A stretch of 64,000 bases of DNA, taken from positions 10,095,001 through 10,159,000 of the forward strand of contig NC_037651.1 in the NCBI RefSeq assembly GCF_003254395.2, read 5' to 3'. Both the position numbers and the translations under genes were made by a program. The first letter of the stretch is position 1; each line of letters begins with the position of its first letter. The notes beneath the pieces are model-generated. The model was not told the DNA's origin. It worked only from the letters and a program-made list of their open reading frames with translations, and made no database searches. Below are positions 55,430 through 64,000 of the stretch, piece after piece. This stretch comes from Apis mellifera (taxonomy: Eukaryota > Arthropoda > Insecta > Hymenoptera > Apidae).

Positions 55430-57421
55430 ATGTTATTGCATAATAAGACTCTCGCCGGTAAAGCGTTGGCTTTCATCGCCGAGGAAGGGTGTGTACACGT
55501 AATCTCTCTCTATCTCTCTATCTCTTCTTCGTTCTTCCAATTTTTTTTTTCACCCAATTTTCCATATAAATATCCCATTTCTCGCGGGAAACGAACAATG
55601 ATCACGTTTCTTTGGCAAACGTTGCGCCACGCAACACGGTTTTTACGTCCGCGCAGTGTTTAACGTTAAAACGTTATATTAAAAATAAAAATAAATGTAT
55701 TAAAAACGTATACTATAAATAAACGTTGTTGGTTTATCCATCATCCAGATATGTCCCGTCGATGCGAGAAAAATTTTTGGGATGGAACGTACCGCCGGAG
55801 TATTCGGATCTTGTGCATCCCCATTGGAGAGCATTCCCAGCACCTGGAAAACATTTTCACATCGGACTCGCGATCATCTATTCGATGCTGCTAATAATGT
55901 CTCTCGTAGGCAATTGCTGCGTCATATGGATATTCAGCACGTAAGTTTGAATTTTAATTCGCGATTCGAGTCGTTGTGCTGCCATCTGTCGAGGAAACTG
56001 TGCAATTCATGCTCGTTTGTGTGGATCGATCCGTGGCATAACGAACGCGTACCGACTGTCGTTATGCGCGCGCATCGTATTTACCGATCGATTTCGTTTA
56101 CCGACTACTTCGTTTCAATACGGGATGCGTTGTTTCCAGATCAAAATCACTGAGGACCCCATCGAACATGTTCATAGTCAGCCTGGCGATATTCGATATA
56201 ATAATGGCTTTTGAAATGCCAATGCTCGTGATCAGCAGTTTTATGGAACGTATGATTGGCTGGGAAATCGGATGCGATGTCTATTCGGTGTTTGGCTCGA
56301 TTTCTGGCATGGGACAAGCTATGACCAATGCTGCCATCGCATTTGACCGTTACAGGTTTACGATTATTCCGTTTCGTTTATTATTTACGAATCGATAGAT
56401 ATCGAATCCTCCCTTTCTTGCAGAACCATTTCCTGCCCGATCGATGGACGACTCAACTCGAAACAAGCCGCGGTAATCATCGCTTTCACGTGGTTTTGGG
56501 TGACACCGTTCACTGTTTTACCGCTACTAAAAGTTTGGGGCCGATACACTACCGGTAACAAATTCCACTTCTCTTTTCGAAACGTTCGACAACGTTCGTA
56601 CTTTTGCCTTACGCGTCGCTCTTACCGTTTCCAGAGGGCTTTCTCACCACTTGTTCGTTCGATTTCCTTACGGACGACGAGGATACGAAGGTCTTCGTCA
56701 CGTGTATTTTCATTTGGGCTTACGTGATTCCTCTCATCTTTATCATATTATTTTATTCTCGATTGCTCAGCTCTATTCGCAATCACGAAAAAATGCTACG
56801 AGAGCAGGTACGAATTTCCAATATTTTTAACATAATTAATCAACTACTCTTGCGTAACGTTATTATCCCTGCTCTAAAACGAACCGTTTATTCGTTTGCT
56901 CTGTAGGCAAAGAAAATGAACGTGAAGTCATTAGTATCGAATCAAGACAAGGAGAGAAGCGCCGAAGTGAGAATCGCAAAAGTAGCATTTACCATCTTTT
57001 TCCTTTTCCTTCTAGCTTGGACACCGTACGCAACCGTTGCTTTGATAGGCGTATACGGCAATCGGTAATTATCGCGTTTCCTTGAAAATCGTAAGTTTTT
57101 TCCGCGGCGTAACGATGGATATGTTCTCGCTCCAGGGAACTTTTAACGCCTGTATCCACAATGTTACCTGCTGTATTCGCCAAAACAGTATCTTGTATCG
57201 ATCCATGGATTTACGCGATCAATCATCCGAGGTAAATAATTCGTCGCGATATCCTCGAAAACACGAGATCATATCTCTCTTTCTCTCTCTCTCTTTCTCT
57301 ATCCCTGCACAGGTATCGACAAGAATTACAAAAACGATGCAAATGGATGGGCATTCACGAGCCGGAAACGACTTCTGACGCTACATCTGCCCAAACTGAG
57401 AAAATCAAAACAGACGAATAA
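55430..57421 (+). CDS. Blop: blue-sensitive (short-wavelength) opsin, complete, 8 exons, 377 aa
   Basis: Exons: 55430-55488, 55749-55940, 56140-56355, 56424-56554, 56635-56807, 56907-57064, 57136-57231 and 57313-57421 (TAA). The spliced length is 1,134 nt; all introns are GT/AG and 68-260 bp long. The product is a seven-transmembrane visual pigment that binds retinal and couples to Gq in blue photoreceptors. Key residues: sequon N5-K-T, Glu109 at the spectral tuning site equivalent to bovine 90, Cys129-Cys206 disulfide, DRY at 153-155, Glu200 at the bovine 181 counterion site, Lys326 in AVFAKTVSC as the Schiff-base lysine, and DPWIY at 332-336 in the NPxxY position. Insect UV opsins carry Lys at the tuning site; Glu here points to the blue class. 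The ATG at 55430 was chosen because MLLHNKTLAGK and the exon phase match the honey bee blue opsin as I recall it. No frameshift or missing residue was seen. Confidence 0.97.
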
Positions 57422-57540
57422 ATCGAACGTTCTAAACCTTGATGCGCTTATATAGGTTGTTTTTTCGGTATTTGATCGAGATCGCACTTAAAAGGAGAAG
57501 TGCAACCTTGATTTTGCGTTTTTTTGATCTTATCTCTATC

Positions 57541-57546
57541 AATAAA
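57541..57546 (+). terminator. polyadenylation signal of the opsin gene
   Basis: AATAAA lies 120 bp after the opsin stop codon in AT-rich sequence, a normal distance for a short insect 3' UTR. ATTAAA motifs further down (near 57630-57645) are possible alternatives. Confidence 0.6.
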
Positions 57547-57929
57547 TATTAAAATTTAAGATTTTATGTAATGTGAAATTGTATAAAAATGCAATCGTAG
57601 CACGGATAATAACGATTGTACTCTTATTATTAAAGCATTATTAAAGAGCAAAACGTTTCGTTTATTCTTACCTTTTTTCCCCATGCATTCCTGCAGATTC
57701 CCGCGTTTTTCGTTACGCGCATCATATTTACTCCCTTTTTATCCTTTTCCCTGTACAATTACTACCACCATTATTATCACTACACGTATACGCGTTATAT
57801 TATTTTTCCGTTTTTGATATATTATTTCACTTTCACGTTACACCACGTATATAAAATATGAAAATTAATTCTCTTCCGAAACGTAACCTCTCATTCCGAA
57901 TGCCATGTTGACGTTAATTGGACTCGAAA

Positions 57930-57973
57930 TGCGCACAAAAGGATGCGCAATAATCTGCGCAGTATTCTGCGCA
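57930..57973. promoter_or_regulatory. cluster of four TGCGCA palindromes
   Basis: TGCGCA starts at 57930, 57944, 57956 and 57968, so the start-to-start spacing is 14, 12 and 12 bp, in otherwise AT-rich sequence. TGCGCA is the half-site bound by NRF-1/Ewg-type factors. The cluster is seen directly; any regulatory role is inference. Confidence 0.35.
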
Positions 57974-60900
57974 GAAGGCGAACGCGCGACGATCAAGCGT
58001 ATTAAAGCGAATTATAACTAATACTGCGATAAAAACATCAAGAACTCTCAATCAAGAGAAAATGGAGAAAAATTATAACTTAATTGGAAAAAAAAATCCC
58101 CTTTCTGAAATATAGTCGATTTATTTACGAGATTTTTATTTTCGAATGCTAATCCGATAAAGAACGATAAATTTTTTGTTTTTTAATTAAACAAAGCTTC
58201 CACTCCCCGCGACATATAAACTTTCGTTTCTTTTTATCTTTTAGCGCATAGAGGAGGGGAAAAAAAAAGAAATACTTCTCGCCGGTGCTTGTTACGAGAA
58301 AATTGAGAGGATCTTGTTACATTCTCGTTATCTCGATCCCCTTAACTCTTTTAGAATGTCCGTTCTTAAGATTATCATCAGGAAGGTGATATTTTACGAG
58401 AAAGAGAGAGAAAATTATTTTATTACGCAGATTCGCGAATACACGAGACGATATATATTATACATTTCGACGAAAGATAGAAAAAACGTAGACGAGATCG
58501 GTATTTTGCCGTACAATCGGCCGAAACGAACGATTCGCGAGAGGAAATTGGGAGAGAAGATATCGATGAAGCAACGCTCGAATAATAGTCTTTATCGTAG
58601 CAAGATTCATCGAGAAAGACGATTACGCGGGCGTAAAATGCAACGGCGAAAGTTTAGTCCCGGTGCTTGTATCCCGTTTGTGAATTGTGTAGTACGTACT
58701 CTTGCCGTGTAGTAGATGGTACACTCGCGTGGCTCCCCGGAGTCAGTAGGCGGAGTCAACGGATAGCCCGACAGTTCGGTTAATATGCAGTTAGTACGTC
58801 ATTTGTTTCTCGCCGTTCCCCGGGCTTATCCGTAATCTCTGACGTCACACTTCCCCCCCCCCGATCTCTCGCGTTATCTCGCCGCTTAACTCACAAATCG
58901 ACGAATTCGCGGATTTTTCCGGATATTCGGGACATTCAAGAGATCAGAGACGGAGAAAAAAATATATTTTCCCCGAAAACTCTCTCTCTCTCGTTATTCC
59001 AAATTTAGATTCGCAAAATGCGCGTAACCTCTCCGATTCACGCGCGATTTCGATCGATTCCAAACACGCGACAAAGTTTTCCCCTCCGACACGGAAAAAC
59101 GAAACGCGCGAGAAAGAGATTACGGGAATAAAGGAAGAGTTGGAATATGTGAGAAGAAAAAACGAGTAGAGAGAAACGAGAGTTCGATTCGACAGTGGGA
59201 GAAAAAGGAAGGATTGCGGCTTCGAAGAAATCCTTGATTAGATGTTCTCGTCAAAGGAATCCTTCGTTTTCTCAGAATCGAAAAAAAAAAATGAATCGCG
59301 CGGGGGTGGAGCAAGAGGAGCAGATATAAAGTAAGAAGAAGAGGAAAAAAAGAGCAAGGGATCGCGAACGGGAGGGAGAGGGAATCGGTTTGGGGGAGCG
59401 AATTAAAAATTGTTCCAGTCTGCGAACATGGAAGAATCGTTGAAGTCGGGGAAAAAAAAAAAAAAAAAAAAAAGGAGGAGCAAAGGCGGCGTTTTAATCG
59501 AACAGGTCTTGGAAGGGATTGCGCCGTTCCGGGAGTGGAAGGGAACGGATCGCTCTCGGTTTAAGATACATCCCATCCTATTTCCTGAGGTCGCGCCGGT
59601 GACGACCAGTTATGGATGTTGAAAATTCAATTACGCGGGATTTATGGCTGCCGACGGTGGGATATATTTATTGTCGTAGCATCTCATTCTGACCCCTCCC
59701 TTCCCCCTCCCCCGGGTCACGGTTCGATATCTAATATCGGTTGCAAATACGCGTTCGCCGTTTCTGCTTCTCTCCGACTCTTCTCGAATTTTTTCGAAAA
59801 AGAAGAAGAAGAAGAAAACAGCCTCGTTCGTTTCCTTTGACCCGTTTTCGCGTTACGAAAAGGAAACGGTTGAAACGAAGGGGGACACGGGGTTTGAGAA
59901 TTATCCGCGTTACAGACAGTCGAGGTATTAACGGGGGACAGACAGGTGTTTTATAGCGGTTAGATGCCTCGTTTTACAAGATCGTTCTTTTTAAAGCTGT
60001 CTTAATACCGGTTAAAGCACGAGGTAATAAACTCCAAAGTGCTCATTAAGGCGGGCTATACATAAGTCTTTTTCTTGTTCATCGTCCGCGCAAGATGTAT
60101 ATTAACAAGAGCGATAAATTTTATCCTTATCGGCCGTTTCGTTACCTTTTTTTTCTCCCTTTTTCTTTTTCGATCGATCTCTATCGAGAGAGTATTCGCG
60201 ATCGCGGACGAAGAGAAGAGAGGAGGGAAAAAGAGAAAGAGAAAGAGAGAGAAAAATGTGGGATCTTTAGATCTTCAGACGATTGCCACGACTATTATTC
60301 ACCGGGAATATGATCGGCTCGTCCTTTCGAAACGGCGGAACGAATCGCGACTTCCCGAATCCCCCTATTCGAATCCCGTATTTCACTCGAAACGTCAAAT
60401 AGAATTCAGTTATAAAACTTCCGTTCGAATTTGCTTACCCAACCGGCCCCCATCGTCTTATGGACGATCTTATCGGCACGGCGAAACCATTTATCTCCGA
60501 TGCCGCAAAAATCTCTAATATACGTTGTTACTTTTATCCACTTTTTCCCGCTCGAATTTCCATCGAAACGCGACCCTTTCCTTTCCTCCGCGTCGATTCG
60601 TTTCTTCTTTTCTTTCTTTCGTGCGTGCGTTCCCCTCTTCTTCCGAATCGAATCGAAAATTTAAAAACGAGTTAAACGAAGAAGGGAGGAATAAGAATAA
60701 GAAGAAATGAAATTTAGAGTGGAGGAAGCCGCGTGAAGAAGGCGGGAGGAAAGCTCGTCCGATTCTAGGGAATTACACGGCGGGAGAAAAAGGGATGAAA
60801 GGAGGAGGGAAAAAAAAAAGCGGTTGAGAGTATTAACGTGAAAGTGTGTCGTCGAGGGACGTAAGACGCGCGCGTGTATTTACAAATTACGAGAAGCGGC

Positions 60901-63513
60901 GCGGAAAACACAATGGGAGGGTATAAACGGATCAGGATCAGTTTTAGAAGCGAATTCGATAAAAGAGAGAGAGAGAGAGAGAGAGTAAGAGTTCCGTTTC
61001 GCGACGATTAGAGATACTCCGGTTAAAGGGTTTCGCAAGAGGGAGGACAAAACTCGGGCGAGGAGGGAAAACAGGTGAACGAGTTAAATCGGAAGGATGG
61101 CGGAGAAAGAGAGGCTGATTAAAGTGGAAAGAGCAAGTTGGCCGAGCGTGATGCAGCGTGGACAATAGTTGGCCGTCGTCGAGGGGTTGGAGAGAGGGGG
61201 GAGGCGCGGAGAGAAAGCTGCCAACTCTCTCTCCCACCGAGGTGAAATACTAAAGCGAGCTTAAGTACGTTGCCATAGGGACCGGTTGGGGCGGGAGAAG
61301 GGTGGACGCGAGAGAAGGTCGTGCCGCGGCGTCCCGTCTACGCCGCACGGTTTCCGAAATGCGCTAAACCGGTCGGAAGTAGCCGACGAGTCTCGAGATT
61401 CCCCCGTTTTTCGCCCGGCCACGCGGCGATTCTCCACAACCGAGCATTTCTCTCCTAGATTCCTAGAAACGAACGAAATCCGTTTCCACGCGGATTTCGA
61501 TCCATCATCGATGCTCATCGTCCGTCCTTTTTCGCACGCGTGCAAAGATGGGATCGAATTACAGCTCCAGCTATTAAACGGTACGATATCGCGCCGATTT
61601 ATTATTTGAAGCGCACGCCCGTCCGTAACAATACTTCCGTAAAGTCCGTAATTTGCATCTCGTTGCAGATGTATTCCGTGTATCAGCTCGCTGGCACGCT
61701 CGTTAAACGAGTTTTCCTCTCCCTCTCCCTTTCCTTTCCTTATCCTAGCTAGGCGGGCAACGACGCCGTTCCTTTTTCCGTTCCCACCGATGATTCGAGC
61801 ATTTCTCTCGGCAGTTGATGCACGGGAAAAATAAAAACTTGATTATTCGCTTCACGATTTACTCCAACGTAATTGCGAGTGACGTTCCATTTTCGATCGA
61901 GGCAAGCGATACGAACTTCGTAGCTTTCGAGCGGAAAGGAAATTCGCCCGCACCAGAAAATCGAGACTAAACTCTGTCTCGTCGTTTCGCAATATTAATG
62001 AACGATTATTTCGAAGAGTTATTATTTCCAAAATTTCCAATCGTATCTCTTTCGCGGAAAAAAGGGGAGGCGAGATAGAGTTTCTTTCCCCCTCCGACTC
62101 GAGTCGATTCTTGCCCACCGCCATTTTCTTTTTAACCAACGTTAATTCGTTCCTTCTTTTCTCCGTTCGTATCGCGAGTTTCGGTTTCGTTCGGATCGAC
62201 GTCGTCCTCGATCGGGGAGCTGCTCAAAGAACGGAAAGCTCGAACCAAGGGGGAAAATACCAGGGATGGAAGACGATCGGACGAGGAAACTAGGCAAGCT
62301 CGGCCAGCTGCAATACCGCGATATACACAAACTTATCGGGGAAACTCGCGAAACTTCCACGAGGGTTCAGGAATTTCAAGATGGCGAATATTCGCATACC
62401 GGATTAGGAGAAAGAAAATTGAGATCTGGGAGCTAGTTCGGCAAGGTAATTTTGATCCGCGAGGAGGCTGCTATGTACTCGTTTCGTATTCAAAATCGCT
62501 TCACTCGGATCGAGTACTGGATTGGTAACAGTGATTGGCGGAAGAAAAAAGAAAGAAAGAAAGAAAGAAAAAAGAAAGATAGTAATTCCTAATTAGCGCG
62601 CGATAAAATTAACGGTGATTCGTTTCGCGCGTAATTCCAATTGTAAATGGCACTGATTAATTAGGTCGACCATCTGACAATTCGATGTGAGGAAATTCGA
62701 GCTTGGTCACGATAATGAGCCGTATTAATTACAAACGTTCCACCGGCGTTAATTACTCAAGTAGCGCGATAGTATATACGTTTCCATTTGCATCGTTCCC
62801 CCTGTTTTACATATTATATAAAACTACTAAAGCGCGTTGTTGCTCGTTTTCGTCCAAAGGATCAACAACAATTTTTCAACGGTATGGATTCTCCCGTTGA
62901 AACGACCGCGTAAACATTCGTCTTTTACCACCTCTTTATCTCCTCCTCCCTCTACCCCCGTTTCTTCTTTCTATCTACGTCAACGCGAAGCACGGTTGCT
63001 GAAATTTTTACCTTTTGTCGGATTAAATTTCCTTTCTCTATCGAAGAGAAGAAGGAGGAGGAGAAAGAATATCGTAATGCTACGCTTTTTTCCTCTTCCA
63101 GAAAATTGCGATACGAAAATTTCTTTCGTTTCTTTTCTTTCTCAAATTTAAGATATTTCCCATTCGGTCAATTCCGATCCGATATGAATTAGCAGTATTT
63201 TCTTAAATATCCGATAAATACGAAGAATCGATGTTCGAACGAAAACGAGAAAAGGAATAAACGATATTCGTATCGGTGCATTCGTATAAACCGAAAATTG
63301 GTAGAAAGAAAAAGTAAGGAAGAGGTGAACGGGGATATAAAACGTTCGATTCCATTATTTGTAATGGGGAGTAAACGATCGGTGTACAGCTACGCGTTCG
63401 CTAATATAGGAAAGGAGGGAGAAGAAAAGGAGGAAAATAGCGCGGAAATACGAATGTCGCGGGCCCGGCGGGTTACGGTTGAATAATGACCGTTGCAGAA
63501 GAAAAAGTATTAT

Positions 63514-63533
63514 AGCTCCGCGGCCGCGGAGCT
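63514..63533. repeat. perfect 20-bp GC-rich palindrome
   Basis: AGCTCCGCGGCCGCGGAGCT reads the same on both strands, with no spacer. It lies in AT-richer sequence and has no obvious gene next to it. Confidence 0.9.
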
Positions 63534-64000
63534 TTCTTTTCGTAAAGCGCGTTCCCTATATCACTCGCCTTTTGTCGATGCCATCCGCTAACGAGAAGCG
63601 ATAACAAAACCATCTTACGAAATCTTCCCTATTTTTTCCCTTCCCCTCCCCTCCCCCACGCGCGCATCACAATACCCGGTAATACCTCTTCGGCCCAGTT
63701 ATTCTCCTCCTCGAATCGTTCCATCGAATTTCGAATCGAAGGTAACGAGGACGGAGAAACGGATAGAAGGGAGAGGGAATAAGCGCGTTTCTCCGTGTCC
63801 ACGCGTTACGCGATCAAAGTTGAAGCCAACTTACCGGCCCTAACCTAAAAAGTTACCGCTGAAAACTCGCGAAACCGGATTTACCGATTAAACGTACGAA
63901 TATAATTTCGGCCCGACTCGATCGCGACGCTTTCCAACGCGCAAACTTTCTTTTTACTCTTATTCGCTTCATATCCGCGGAGAATTCACGCGTACACGAA

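Larger units (their letters stand above)
57547..64000. other. downstream flank of the opsin (no gene seen)
   Basis: AT-rich up to about 58.6 kb, then mixed. It holds a four-copy TGCGCA cluster (57930-57973), a 22-A run at 59452-59473, GA tracts and a 20-bp palindrome at 63514-63533. A 132-codon plus-strand ORF at 58314-58712 is Lys/Arg-rich with no family resemblance, and I do not count it as a gene. Confidence 0.6.

Noticed and set aside
55415..55432. Earlier start for the opsin at 55415
   Set aside because: The codon is TTG; the ATG at 55430 is the first proper start in the exon.
58314..58712. 132-codon Lys/Arg-rich ORF downstream of the opsin
   Set aside because: No domain, signal or splice context recognised. 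Its length is plausible by chance in this composition.

Overview
The window is nuclear DNA from an insect, almost certainly a bee close to honey bees. The clearest evidence is a complete eight-exon short-wavelength opsin gene at 55.4-57.4 kb. Its spliced 377-residue product agrees with the honey bee blue-sensitive opsin as I remember it; no search was run. Other signs are split genes with GT/AG introns, abundant CpG, many CT/GA, TA and tetranucleotide microsatellites, and no bacterial-style gene packing.

Layout. From 38,585 leftward to beyond position 1 lies the 5' part of a beaten path (beat) family gene on the minus strand. A signal-peptide exon at 38,543-38,585 is followed by three exons that together form the first immunoglobulin domain (25,690-25,765; 18,483-18,609; then an exon present twice, at 14,850-14,985 and 1,348-1,483). 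All splice phases agree. The introns are 3.5-13 kb and hold microsatellites and two locally expanded minisatellites (20.88-21.85 kb and 29.4-30.7 kb). The rest of the beat gene lies to the left of the window.

The left 16 kb has a disturbed structure. A 1.97-kb block at 1-1,970 recurs in direct orientation at 13,504-15,472, and about 270 bp at 3,894-4,165 recurs inverted at 15,473-15,751. One inverted copy abuts a 25-N gap inside a poly-A run. All differences I could align between the copies are one-base indels. The duplicated beat exon is 136 nt, so using both copies in one transcript would shift the frame. I favour an assembly or haplotype artifact over a real duplication, but the sequence alone cannot decide.

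From 38.6 to 54.9 kb no gene is recognisable. This stretch holds a third minisatellite (47.56-48.75 kb), a small mariner/Tc1-like transposase remnant (46.18-46.35 kb) and microsatellites. The opsin gene follows on the plus strand in a more AT-rich island, with a candidate photoreceptor promoter (an RCSI/Pax6-type site and a TATA box). The last 6.5 kb has no recognisable gene, but contains a cluster of four TGCGCA palindromes and a perfect 20-bp GC-rich palindrome.

The two genes are head to head, 17 kb apart, and do not obviously work together: beat proteins act in axon guidance and synaptic partner recognition, while the opsin is the visual pigment of blue receptors. I found no new multi-gene system. 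The most rewarding items are the beat exon duplication with its breakpoints, the opsin promoter, and the higher-order structure of the first minisatellite.
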